From contig NC_061804.1 of the NCBI RefSeq assembly GCF_021462225.1, forward strand, positions 13,584,740 through 13,648,739: a stretch of 64,000 nt of DNA, read 5' to 3'. Origin of the DNA: Girardinichthys multiradiatus (Eukaryota; Chordata; Actinopteri; Cyprinodontiformes; Goodeidae). Positions 1 through 12,150 of the stretch are shown piece by piece (within the stretch, counting starts at the first letter, position 1; the number at the start of each line of letters is the position of its first letter). Made by a program: the position numbers and the translations under genes. A model generated the notes under the pieces. The model searched no databases and had not been told where the DNA came from. It saw only the letters and a program-made list of their open reading frames with translations.

Positions 1-1865
1 TGCAAGAATTTATTCAAAGCGATGGTTCTCATCTGCATGTGACAAAAGAAGTCCGTTTTTACATTCCAATTTTTCTAGGCATATGGAAAAAATGGAAGCT
101 TTTCTCTCCAAAGAAAACATTAGGTGTGGCTTAAACCTAAAACCAGATAGATAAATGTGTTATGGTCTGATATAGTTGACTTGAACTTGTTGCTACTAAC
201 AGTAAGCTTAACACCCCCACACACAAACATTGAACATTACTAAAAGAACACCATAGTGAAGCATTGTGGTGGCAGCAACAGGACCTGAGATTATTTCAGA
301 TGTGTGTAGGGGTTTCTGTCACAGTGGAGGAAAATATAAACAGTTTCAAATGCCTGTCAGTTTTTACTGAAAACACACACATCTAAAATCAAAACACTGA
401 CTTCATAAAAGGAAAAATAAACTGGAATGGCCAAGCTAGAGTTCAAAGATAAATCTGACAGATAATCTGTGGGGTTACTTGAAAAAGGCTGTGGACGAGA
501 TGTTTTGTCAAGATGTGGGTGACTGTTAGAAAAAAATCTGAATGCCAAAACGTATTCAAACAGTATTAGTTAAACGGAGCGGTTATTACATCTTTTATTT
601 TATTCCTTCTAACTTTGTTTTTCAACTGAATTGTAAAGATATGTGACATTATATGTGGAAAAGTCTTGAACTGATTTATCATGGTCTCATTTCTTTACAT
701 CTCTAATCCTGGCATTTTGAAATTGGTGTGCTGATTACAGAAATGTATTTCTTTACAAGTTTTAAAAGAGATTGAGTTGAGCCCATTTTTTATTTGTTGG
801 ATATTGCATTTCCCTGTAACAAAAGCCTTAGAAAGGATGCTGATGAATGCTTGACACCTTGTGCCCAAGAGCAAATCTAATAAAAAAAAAGTGCTCACAC
901 CTTTTGTCAACCATATATTATTCTGGCACTGGCTTTAATAGTGCTAATTAAGAGCAGGGACAGGAGGAGAGAGAAATGTTCCTCCATGTTTTAAGTATGT
1001 GTCACGCTGTTACCTGAAATTTGTTTTCTTGCAGGGACTACTCAGCAACTGCAGGCTCCACTGACAAGGCTGAAGGCCCTCCGTTTCCAAGGAGCAGCTG
1101 GTCTCTTATTAGCTCTGGCAAGTATTCGAAGTGCTTTTGATGCACGCCCAATAGAAAAAAGTAGACTCAACTCCTAATCCTTTTTTCTTTGTCAATAACC
1201 AGGTCTGATGGAGCATGGACAACAGGTCTAATTGAATTGATCAAACCTTGAGATTTTATTAGACATTTTAAGACAAGCTTCTTTCGTAATATGGTCACTT
1301 TAAAAACAAGCTTTGAAGCAGAAATTCTTCTCTCTAACTAGACTTGGGATCAAACTGGAACATACCAGGACTTACTCAAAATACAAGCAGATGTAAGAAC
1401 TTGAAACAAAAAAAACAAAATCACAATATACAGCTGGTTAGAATTGAATCAGTTGTTTCATGTAGGGTTACAAGCTTATCCATCTATCCATCTATCCCTC
1501 CAGTGCTGCCTCCTTATGGAAATATTTCTAAACATGCTTAGTATGTTGTGGAAGGATGCAACTGTTTCATGAAGCAGGAATGTTTGTACAGTAGCCAGAA
1601 GAACATCAGGAGAAGAAACACTATATAGACAATTCAGATCCCATCTATGATTTTACAAAACAAGACCAAAAGAAATCCATTACCATTCCTTCAACCTCTT
1701 ATGCCAAGTCTTCCATCAGAAAAACTGGGGTAAATTTGGACTCTGGTTTTACCTTAAATGGTCATGTTCAGTCTCTGGTTTGCTCATTTTTGAAATCACT
1801 TAAATATTGCTAAGGAATATTATCGCACAATCACAACTGGACATTTTTATTCATGTATTTTTGTT
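1..1865. other. Intergenic, mostly featureless
   Basis: AT-rich sequence without a recognisable gene. A possible small exon at 1035-1117 is listed separately. A TATCCATC-type short tandem repeat lies at 1477-1498. Confidence 0.6.
1035..1117 (+). other. Weak exon candidate
   Basis: A good acceptor-like run (TTTGTTTTCTTGCAG) precedes an 83-bp stretch of more balanced composition. It is open in one frame (GAC TAC TCA GCA ACT..., DYSATAGSTDKAEGPPFPRS) and followed by TCTG/GCAAGT, which could serve only as a rare GC donor. There is no family match, and a chance resemblance is quite possible. Confidence 0.18.
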
Positions 1866-2195
1866 TCTCCAAGATTGGATAACTGTAACTCATTGTTCAC
1901 CTGCCTAAACAAAGGGTCACTGGACCATCTGCAGGTAATCCACAACTGCAGCTAGACCAAGGTTGAAAACTAAAGGTAAAGGAGTCTTATCAACAATAGA
2001 CCCAGGACTTCGAAACTCTTTGAGGTCTGTGGGCTCTGTTGAGCTTTTTAAGAAGCAGCCAAAACCACTTTTGTTTTTTAGAATTGCTGGCGATTAGTTA
2101 TTTGGATGGATTTAAAATTTTTGCACTTGGGGATGCATGTCTTGATTGGTCCTATATAAATAAAGGTTTAATGATTTGGCCCTTGTCTGTTCACT
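1866..2195 (+). mobile_element. 3' end of an L2-type LINE
   Basis: The plus strand reads LDNCNSLFTCLNKGSLDHLQ (the RLDYCNSL...LQLVQNAAAR pattern of L2/Rex-type LINE C-termini). After frameshifts it reads LRNSL...SVGSVELFKKQPK, the usual LWNSLP...SVxxFKxxLKTHLF terminus. The tail has TATAAATAAAGGTTTAATGAT, typical of an L2 3' end. It is heavily 5'-truncated and degenerate. Confidence 0.6.
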
Positions 2196-3366
2196 ATGAA
2201 CTAGTTTTATTAGTCTGTGACATGAAATCCTGATTAAATACATTTCAGGTTGTGGTTGTCACAAAAAACGTAAAAGATTTTAGTGGTTCTAAATCCTTCC
2301 CAAGGCACAGCACCCTTTCTAATTTATTCAAAGTCATCCGTGTTTTTACTGATGACTGCTTTGTTTTGTTCCCTGGTCAGGGGTGTTTTCTTCCAGTTTT
2401 TCCTGCCTCAGGCATTCCTCCTTTTGTACATGAAGGTCAGCAGAGTCCCAGAGCAGAGCCATGGCACAAAATAGGTGTAAATAACTATTTTGATTTAGAT
2501 GGTCTTGTCTGAATTAGGTTATATAATGAATTTGCATCGTTAAACCAAATATTTGGCCTCCGAGTCCTTAAGGACATTATAGAATGAGCGTGTAGCAAAA
2601 TTAACAGCTTTGAATGTGACCCTAAATGAGGTAAAACATTTATAATGGCACATTATCCTGCAAAGGGGCAACAGGAAGTGGAGCAACCTCATGATACTTG
2701 GTCCACACAATTGTGTAAATATTTGTTGAATTTCTACAGGCAAGTCCAATTCAGTGATCAACATCTCAGGACATTTAACGAAAACAGCAGCCATGTCCTG
2801 ATCAAATCCTATTAGATATGTCAAATACAATTAATGGTATTATAATTGTGACTCAAGCCAACTGTAATTTTAACTGTAATACAATACAAACGGATTTGGA
2901 AAATTAAGAAAAATGGCAATGAACAAACAATTTAAGTTTAAGTTTATTAAATCTTTTTCAGTTCAACTACTAAATTGTTACACAATAGTAAAGTGATACA
3001 TCACACTTGCCTCTTTTACAAAACACCATCAAGCAAGGACTGCATAGGGCTTTAATATGACCCATCGCTGTCATGCCTTACATAGAGAAAAGTTAATCCA
3101 AGACTCAAAAAAAAAGCATCGAGTGATGTAATATCTGTGAACATATTTAAAAGTATAATCAATCATCAAGACATTACTTGCATGTTTTGGATAACTACTA
3201 AGTTTATCCACCATTATTTTAAAACACATTTTATGAGACGGGCTTTGTTTTTTTCAAGCCTATGTCATCACAAAAGGGGTCTGGCTAAATTTAGGCATTT
3301 GTGATTGGCCAAAGACAGCCTAAATGCAGCATTAAGCACCAAACCAAATAGTAAGAGGGTCTAATA
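2196..3366. other. Intergenic, nothing recognised
   Basis: AT-rich. Short open frames on both strands have no recognisable motif and no splice context worth naming. Confidence 0.6.
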
Positions 3367-3545
3367 CAGGGGTGGGAAACTCCAGTCCTTGAAGGCCGGT
3401 GTCCTGCGACTTTTGAATGTGTTTCAAGTCCAACACACCTAAATCAAATGACTGATGAACCTCCTCATGTACTCAAGTTCTACAGAGTTCTGCTAATGAC
3501 CTTAATATGCGATTCAGGTGTGTTGACGCAGAGACATCTGAAAAT
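3367..3545. mobile_element. hAT-type non-autonomous foldback element, truncated
   Basis: Begins CAGGGGTGGGAAACTCCAGT followed by CCTTGAAGGCCGGTGTCCTG, the well-known terminal repeat of a fish hAT-type MITE. It continues with the AACACACCT...CAAATGACTGATGAACCTCCTCA core and the mirrored ATTCAGGTGTGTTGACG. The closing terminal repeat is missing. Confidence 0.6.
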
Positions 3546-6500
3546 AGCAGAACACTAAAAGAACCCAAAATGCCAGCAAAAGGGCAAATTGGCAAAGTTG
3601 ATGGAAAGATAAAAAACAACTGTCAACAAACTGAAACTCTTAAAAGAAGCTGCAGGGTTACAGGCAAAACTAAATTAAACCATGAATCAGACATAGCAGA
3701 TTACCATCATAAAGCACAGGGGAGTTAAGCATTAAAATCTAAGAGAGCTATTAAATCATTGCCAAACGTTTTCAGACAGAAATGTGTTTCTTCACAAACT
3801 TTGCTGCCTCTGTGTTTCTAGAGCTTTTTAACAGATCTTTCTACAGTATACTGAAGGTCAATAACATTTATTAGTTTCTAAGGCTTTTATTAAGAAATGC
3901 ATCAACAATATTCAAACCATCTATAGCAGGTTCTCAAGTTTAGGAACGTTTCCTGGCTGGAACCCCAAACTTTGAATCCGTGGACCATTCCCTTTGGCCT
4001 TGGTATTGTGCTCAGTTATGCAGAAAAAAAAGCAGCAATAATTACCAAATCCCTCATGAGTCTAAGCAAACACCAGACTCATGGTGTTCACTTTTTCCTT
4101 CTTTGGACAGTCCTTTTTCCAGATGGCCCAAACAATAATCTGTAGGGGTGAAGTGGCTTCTTTGCTGTGTGTATTGAACCCATGTCAGCTGTTCAAGCTA
4201 AAAATACACCTGGCTGGCCTGCTTCCGTTCTAAGAAAGTTCTGCATTGGTGGCAACACATTCCCTTATCCGAATTCTCATTAGGAGAACACCCATTCATT
4301 TGTTGGAGTTTCTTGAGCACCATGAACATTTCCTCTTGGAACCTTTCTTCTTGACATTTCTGATTTGAAAAATGCTTGGTTTGGGTTCAATATTATTAAC
4401 AGATTTTACCTGTAAAGCCCTTTTAATGTACATCACATGGTTACCTCCAAGGGCTTTTCTTCAAGCACAATCTTTTTCTAAATGAATCACTCAGTCTCAA
4501 TTGATCAGACTCCCAGAGCTTTTCTGTAATAATGAAACATTGGTAGTGGAAATTTGTCATGGCTAAAAAATGTATTTTTTGTGGTTGAGGAAATTTAAAA
4601 TTGCATTTCATCTGAACACTGTAAGCAACAAACTGGACTTCATGTAAGTTGTCCCATAAAGCCTGAAAATATGCAACTGATGGGACTGGAACCAGGTTGG
4701 ACTAATTGGCACAAAAAACACAATGCTCTAAAGAAACAATCACAAATTGTTTACATTATGACACTGAATATGTAAAATGCAATGTATGTAACTATGTCAA
4801 TGTCCTCCTGTAGCACTGAGATTTTAAATACAGATTTAAAATTTAATAAATTTTTATTATAATGTTGCTGTGTCAACAAACAAACTGGTAGAAGAAAATC
4901 ACACAGAAAGAAAACAGGATAGCCCTATAGTTTATGCTATAAGTTATAATTACACAATTACTACAATGTAGTCATGAAAAGTACTGAATTAAACATTGCA
5001 GAACTTTATTCAGTACCATATCAAAGCATGCAAGTAATCCTTTATTTAAAAAAAACAAAAACAGATATTCTTTTCATTCCCATGATGTGTGTTGTGGCCC
5101 TTGCAGAAACCCTTAGAGGAAGGTAATCTTATTTATAGTGCCTCCTTAAAATTAAATGTAAATATTTGGCACTATCACAAGAACTCTATCAATGGCAGGA
5201 AGCAATACTTTGTTCATACATAGTCAATTAAGAAAACAATCAACGATTAAAAAATAAAAACATTTGTGCAAACTGAACAACAAACCCTAGCCCAGGTTTG
5301 AAGTTTGTATTTTTACTTTATTTCCATCCACTATAACCCATATTACTTTATCAGTTATGGGGTCTCAGTGAGATTTAGCCTTCAACGTTGGAACCTCTTG
5401 AATCTCAAAGCAATCTTGTACCTCATCTCCTAGATCTGGCTAATGAGTTAGTCCCTATATTTCACCTTAGCACTGTACACCTCTCTCTTACTCTAACACA
5501 CAGTAATAGATCGTGCCCTTAAACCCTGTAGAGATGAAGTATGATTGTGACAATAGACTGCATGTCTCAGGTGTCTCTTTTGGTCTGTCAGTGAAAAATG
5601 TCACCAAGATGAATCACAGTGAGCAAAAGCAGTAGGAGAATGCCTGTGACCTGAGAGCGTGGGTGAGATAATGTGCTTTAACAGGTGAGACGGAAATGCC
5701 GACAATGATCGATGAAAGAAAATCCTTCTTAAAAATCCAAAAGACAGATGAATAAAAATTGTATTAGAGCAGTGTTGTGCAAACCTGGCAGGTGGCCGAC
5801 AAAACCAAAGTCAAAGCAAAGACAGCTCAGCAACATCAGTTTCTTCCCAGTTTCTCTTCATGTCCCTGAAAGGTTTTTTCTTCTTATCCTAATAAGCAAC
5901 TGACTTTTCAGACAGTGGAAATCTATTGTTTGATATATTTTAATCATTAAATACCTCAGAAGAAACTAATAATTGTATGACTGTAAAGATGTAAAAAGTT
6001 AAGACTTAAGTTTTTTTTTTTTTTTAAAAAAGGATACATCCCTGGGATAATTAAAGTTAACCTCTATTTTTTTTTTTTACAGATTGTCACTCCATTTTCC
6101 CGCTACATCCCGTTTTTCTTTATTAACACTTTCACTGCGTCTCAACTTTACACCTTGGTGTGATGCCTGCAGGTGTGCAAGGTGAACAGCTGAGCTCAAC
6201 CTTCAGGGTGAAAGAAAAAAAAAAAATCTGTTTTGGCTCCATGGAAGCACCAGAGAAGAAACTGAGGTCATTCTCCGTTTGGTTTTTGCCATTTATACTT
6301 GGTGCTACTCAGTCCAAAGTTCCTAAAGATTTTTTCCATTTTAAAAATCCACTCTTCCAAACGCAAATTTGCTGGCTTCTCAGTCCCTGATGCCCATTTT
6401 AATGGAAAACTTAAAAGCTAAATATGATTTTACAGATTAAATATTTCCAACCATGTTCACACAATAAATATGAAACAGGAGGAAGGGAAGTAAGGTGGGT

Positions 6501-7332
6501 AAATGGAAAGAAGTGGAGGCAGAATGGAGGGAAAATGGATGGATGGAGAGAAGAACAAGGAAGGATTCAAGGACACAAAAGGACCTCAGTGACAGAATTA
6601 CATAGCCTGTAGAACATTTACCTAAATACAGTTGTGGAAATTAAAAAATGATAAATAACCTGCAATAAAAATCTGACCTACAATAAACATATCAGCTAAA
6701 ATCATATTTCTTTTATTTTGCCACACTATGGACCAATAATTTTTCAAAGCAATTTCCTCTGCTATACATCAAGTACACACCAGCATAAAGTTGCATAACC
6801 AGCACGGGATTTGACTAACTATGCTTGTGTCAAACAGATGAATAACAAACATGTATCTGAAATGACGATACACATATTGCTCTTTATGCACTAAGATCAG
6901 TGGAGATCTCCATGCATATTTATGAAGAATTGTAAATAAATAATGTTTTCCCCACTCTGCACTTCCCACTTTAGTTTTTCCAAGCTTTTGTTCAACTCTC
7001 AACCTTTGGTGAATCTGGATTTATTTCCGATGAAACCACCAAGCAGAGCTTAGAACCTTGTACCCAGCAGCTTACACGTGAAGGTCTGAAAACATGCATC
7101 AAGCAAGGCAAACAGTTACAAAATAAGGAATGTTGTTCGTGTCTTCTCACTTTCTGGTGCTTAAAATGTTCTGAGGAGAAATGGTGCAACATTACACTAA
7201 CAGACTGTGACAGAAGTCTTACTTTGCCGTACCTGAACTTGGACTTCGCAAGCCAAGAGGTTAAAATGGAACTATCTAACAAGGCTCCTTTTCTCCGAGT
7301 GCCAAGATGTGATATATTTAGAGATTTTAGCT
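3546..7332. other. Intergenic, nothing recognised
   Basis: Long AT-rich stretch with A/T homopolymers near 6012 and 6068 and a GGAT/GGAA-rich patch at about 6478-6560. Open frames in it show no protein family. Confidence 0.6.
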
Positions 7333-7540
7333 CAGGGCTGTCCAACTTCAGTCCTCAAGAGCAGATGCCCTGCATGTTTTAGATTAATGGGGCTATTACA
7401 CAGCTGCAATGATGGCTGAATTACCTCCTCAGTATGGGATCAAGTTCTGCAGTGGTCTGATAATTATCTATTCAGACATGTTAATCAGAGGAATATCTAA
7501 AACATGCAAGGCACTGGCTTTTCAAGACTGGAGCTAGCTT
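7333..7540. mobile_element. hAT-type non-autonomous foldback element
   Basis: Starts CAGGGCTGTCCAACTTCAGTC and contains CCTGCATGTTTTAGAT near the left end. ATCTAAAACATGCAAGGCA near 7496-7514 is its inverted counterpart, followed by TTCAAGACTGGAGCTAGC. Internal ATTACCTCCTCAG and a TTCTGCAG region match the same family as the copy at 3367. It ends about 100 bp before the LINE. Confidence 0.6.
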
Positions 7541-7639
7541 CAGGGCCTATACCACAACATGAACATGGATTGTTTCCATTTGTTGAAATATTTACTGCAA
7601 CTTTAATACTTTTATGATACTATACCAAGTACAGGTCTC

Positions 7640-9986
7640 TGACTATGGTTTCGGCCTACGGGCCAGGCGGTAGTGTGGAGTACCCAGCCTTCTTGGCGTC
7701 CCTGTCAGGGGTGCTGTATAGTGCCCCTTCCCAGGAACTCCATTATTCTGCTCGGGGACTTCAACGCCCACGTGGGAAATGACAGTGACACCTGGAGAGG
7801 CATGATCGGGAGGAATGGCTTCCCTGATCAGAATCCGAGTAGTGTTTCGCTATTGGACTTCTGTGCTAGTCATGGATTGTCCATAATGAACACCATGTTC
7901 AACCATAAGGGTGTCCATCAGTGCACTTGGCACCAGGATACCCTAGGCAGGAGGTCGATGATCGACTTTGTTGTTATATCGTCAGACCTTCAGCCGCATG
8001 TTTTGGACACTCGAGTGAAGAGAGGGGCTGAACTGTCCACTGATCACCACCTGGTGGTGAGTTGGATCCGCTGGATGGGAAAGCCGGGCACACTTAGCAG
8101 GCCCAAGCACATAGTGAGGTTCTGCTGGGAACGTCGGGCAGAGCCCTCAGCCAGGGATGTATTCAACTCCCACCTCCAGGAGAGCTTTGTTGGAGACATA
8201 GAGTCCGAGTGGACCATGTTCTCCGCATCTATTGCCGATGCTGCTGCCAGTAGCTGCGGTTGTAAGGTCAGCAGTGCCTGTCGCAACGGCAATCCCAGAA
8301 CCTGGTGGTGGACACCGGCAGTAAGGGATGCTGTCAAGCTGAAGGAGTCCTATTGGCTGTGGGTGGCTTGTGGGACTCCTGAGGCGGCTGACGGGTACCG
8401 TGAGGCCAAGCGTGCTGCGGCTCGGACTGTGGCAGAGGCAAAAACTCGGGCCTGGGAGGAGTTCAGTTAGGCCATGGAGAAGGACTACCAGTTGGCCTCG
8501 AAGCGATTCTGGCAAACCGTTCGGCGCCACAGGAGGGGGAAGCAGTGCTTCACCAACATTGTTTACAGTGGGGGTGGGGAGCTGCTGACCTCGACTGGGG
8601 ACATTATCGGGCGGTGGAAGGAGTACTTTGAGGATCTCCTCAATCCTGCCATCACGCATTCCCTGGTGGAAACAGAGGCTGGGGACTCGGGGTTGGACTC
8701 TTTCATCACCCAGGCTGAAGTCACCGAGGTGGTTAAAAAGCTCCGCGGTGGTGGGGCTCCGGGATGGATGAGATCCACCCCGGGTACCTCAAATCTCTGG
8801 ATGTTGTGGGGCTGTCATGGTTGACACGCCTCTTCAACATTGCGTGGCGGTCGGGGACAGGGCCGCTGGACTGGCAGACTGGGGTGGTGTTCCAACTACA
8901 GGGGGATCACACTCCTCAGCCTCCCTGGTAAGGCCTACGCCAGGGTATTGGAGAGGAGAGTCCGGCCGATAGTCGAACCTCGGCTTCAGGAGGAGCAGTG
9001 TGGTTTTCATCCTGGCCGTGGAACACTGGACCAGCTCTATAGCCTCTACAGGGTACTTGAGGGTTCATGTCCACATGTGTTTTATGGACCTGGAGAAGGC
9101 ATTCGACTGTGTCCCTCATGATGCCCTGTTGGGGGTGCTCCAGGAGTATGGAGTCGGGGGCCCTTTATTAGGGGCCATCCGGTCCCTGCACAAGCAGAGC
9201 AGGAATTTGGTTCCCATTGCCAGCACCAAGTCGGACCTGTTCCCAGTGCATGTTGGACTCCGGCAGGGCTGCCCTTTGTCACCGGTCCTGTTCATACCTT
9301 TTATGGACAGGATTTCTAGACGCAGCCAAGGGCCGGAGGGGGTCTGGTTTGGGGACCAGAGGATTCCGTCTCTTCTTTTTGCAGATGACGTGGTCCTGCT
9401 GGCCCCCTCTAGCCAAGACCTACAGCATGCGCTGGGGCGGTTCGCAGACGAGTGTGAAGCGGCTGGGATGAAGATCAGCTCCAAGTCGGAGGCCATGGTT
9501 CTCGACTGGAAAAGGGTGGCTTGTCCTCTTCAGGTTGGAGGGGAGTTCCTGCCTCAAGTGGAGGAGTTCAAGTATCTCGGGGTCTTGTTCACGAGTGAGG
9601 GAAGAATGGAGTGGGAGATCGACAGATGGATCGCTGCGGCTGCCGCAGTCGGTCTACGTTCCTACCCTCACCTATGGTCATGAACTTCGGGTCATGTCCG
9701 AAAGAACCAGATCCCGGATACAAGCGGCTGAAATGAGCTTCCTCCGCAGGGTGGCCGGGCACTCCCTTAGATATAGGGTGAGGAGCTCGGCCATCCGGGA
9801 GGGGCTTGCAGTAGAGCCGCTAATCCTCCACATCGCCTTGGGCTCCCCCTGGAGGAGCTGGAGGAGGTGTCTGGGGAGAGGGACGGCTGGGCGTCTCTGC
9901 TGAGTCTGCTGCCCCCACAACCCTGTCCCAGATAAAGCGGAAGACGACAAGTACGAGTACACCAAGTACTTCAACTCACTAAAGTA
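7640..9986 (+). mobile_element. Dead non-LTR retrotransposon, RTE/Rex-like LINE, 5'-truncated
   Basis: GC-rich block in an AT-rich neighbourhood. It carries an AP-endonuclease part (LLGDFNAHVGN at about 7760, SMIDFVVIS, STDHHLV) and a reverse transcriptase (NYRGITLLSLPGK, EEQCGFHPGRGTLDQL, CFMDLEKAFDCVPH, GLRQGCPLSPVLF, LLFADDVVLLAP), then FKYLGVLFTSEG and SIYVPTLTYGHE-like sequence. It is inactive: a frameshift near 7730, a TAG at 8468-8470, frameshifts at about 8760, 8880 and 9060, and deletions around 9640 and 9840. The start lies inside the endonuclease domain. The end GATAAAGCGGAAGA resembles the tail of fish Rex3/RTE elements. The class assignment is from memory of fish LINEs; Rex1-type is the alternative. 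Confidence 0.88.
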
Positions 9987-11344
9987 AATACCAAAACACC
10001 CGTTTAATTTATGCAGTGCAATGTTTTGTGCAAATTAATACTGTATTGTTGATCTAGGAAGAAAAAAAAAAAGTGTGGAGGAACAGTAAGCAATTTTTGT
10101 TTGCAACAAAGTGCATCTTTGATATTTTCTTCAATCATTTTACTCCCTGACATGCATGCTTTGTGGACAATCCCTAACCCTGAAAGAAACATCTCACCAG
10201 TACAACCAAACCTAACTCTAAACACTGAGGAATAACAGAATGGATGAGCCAAAAAAAAAAAATCCATTGGTGCCAACATCTTTTGGCAGCAATGTCAAAT
10301 CACTTAGTGATGTCCTTCCGGGTATTTGGTTAAAACTCAGGAAATTTTCTACACATTGTTTTTTCCAAAATTGTCTTCTATGAACAAGTTGAGGAAAACG
10401 TGTATATCAGGCAAGTATTTATTTAAAAAAATGCTAGGAGGAAAAGAACACAGTTATTCTGATGAGTCGATATATTTTAAATGAACCAATTTAAAGAGGG
10501 CAAACGGTGATAATCCCAAACTTTAGCACATTCCTTTTACAGGAGCAAAGTTTTATTTTGTACGGATGTCACTGTGCACATCTTGACTATCAGGTTGGAA
10601 TAGCATGTTAAAGTTATGCAAAGGTCTGCCTAAAATATAAAAACTTTGCAGTCTTGAAAGATTGTATATAAGGAAATTGTAAAGCTGTGCATATAGTAAA
10701 GTTTGTGTTTACACTTTTATTTTGGCTCTCATATACTCGGACTATGTACTGAACCACAAACAATTATTCAACCCTACTCCTAAACCACACTAAGGAATCC
10801 TAGGAACACAGACAACATTGATAAAATATCAGAATGATAAAAACAAATTTAATATGAGAAAAATATTCATCCATATAATTGAGGGAGTTAGGATGTACAT
10901 AAACTAATATATTTTTAGTTTAAAAAACAAAAAAAAAGGTTTTAATAAATTTTAAACAAACTTGTATAAATGATATACTTTTTATTTTTCAAAAACCTTA
11001 AAATCATTTATTCAATCTAATCCCATAGAACACCTTTTGCTGGACTTTCCTACATTACCCAAATAGACCAAGTAGACAAGCGCTCAAATGGTTTAAAAAA
11101 AAAAAATTTATAATTTGGTTTGCCCATAATATTATTTTTTTTTTACCGGAATAGATGCATCTTTCTTTTTCTAACTGAGTGAGTAATTGTGATTTAAAAT
11201 TGTTATTCAAAGAGCAACCAAAATGTCTGAATATGATTTATTTTCCTTAACAGGGCATCCCTGAGTGCTTTTACTGCACATATCCCAATCACTGCAGGCT
11301 CTATTTTCTAAAATGTATCAGATATTTTCCATGTTTAGATATTG

Positions 11345-11410
11345 AATTGAAAAAGCCTTTATTGTCCCCCAGGGGGGAAATTTAGGTGTACTAGCAGCAA
11401 AGTGACAGCC
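11345..11410. repeat. Short dispersed repeat fragment (TTTATTGTCCCC type)
   Basis: TTGAAAAAGCCTTTATTGTCC followed by CCCAGGGGGGAAATTTAGGTG resembles a short segment found many times in fish genomes. The parent element is not determined from this piece alone. Confidence 0.35.
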
Positions 11411-11769
11411 AAAAGGAAGGATGTGTTTTAATCACAAGTCACTCACAGGACAGCCATCCACATCTTTAACTGTGGATTTGGTCACCCTTTTAATTACATA
11501 TGCAATGTTATATTATAGTTGTAAAAAAATATTTTAAAAATCACCAAGTTTTAGTTGGATTTTTATGGTGTTCAAAAAATAATTTTGTGGTCTAGACCTC
11601 TAGTTCAGCAGCGCTTCCCGGTGACTCCATAATAATCTTACCATGCACCCCCCACCCACCTAATGACAGAAATATTCAAATAAAACTGGTGAAGGAATGA
11701 TAAACTTGAATATGTGTTGCAGAAGTTAGTCTTGCTTTACTTTAAGAAATATAGAAAAAAAGCTGTTTC

Positions 11770-11800
11770 GTTGTTCACCAACCATTGGTTGGTGAACAAC
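11770..11800. repeat. Perfect 31-bp palindrome
   Basis: Arms GTTGTTCACCAACCA (11770-11784) and TGGTTGGTGAACAAC (11786-11800) are exact inverted copies around a single T. It is followed directly by a tandem duplication of ACCAACATCTCC (11799-11810, 11811-11822). No hairpin RNA or transposon end is recognised. Confidence 0.95.
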
Positions 11801-11929
11801 CAACATCTCCACCAACATCTCCATCTTCTGTTTTTCCATAAAACATTCTGCCTAAGAGTGCAAAAATAGATTCCCACTGAAACTACAATTGTATGTCAAA
11901 TGATGCTCACTTGCTTATGTTTTTCAATC

Positions 11930-12150
11930 TCTTACCCACGGTCTTCTAATTGGTAGAATTGAAGTGCATGTGTGGCTCGGAGCAGCCTAGTTTGACCTAA
12001 TCACCTGAACACACAGTGAAATCATTAATCAAAGCGGGACTGATTCAGACTGACAGCTCCTCCACCAGTATAATTTCTGATGGGGATATCTTCCAATGGA
12101 GGTCAAAGTGCATTGCAATGCAGTTTTTCTACATAATGATAGAGTATACA
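11930..12150. promoter_or_regulatory. Possible non-coding regulatory block
   Basis: About 220 bp of more balanced composition in an AT-rich desert. Contains close-packed motif-like words: TAATCACCTGA, AATCATTAATCAAAG (homeodomain plus TCF/LEF-like), ACTGACAGCTC (MEIS/TGIF-like) and TGCATTGCAATGCA. It has no open frame. The call is from appearance only. Confidence 0.15.

Noticed and set aside
8044..9974. Minus-strand open frames across the LINE
   Set aside because: They are shadows of the plus-strand endonuclease/RT; GC-rich sequence keeps the opposite strand open.
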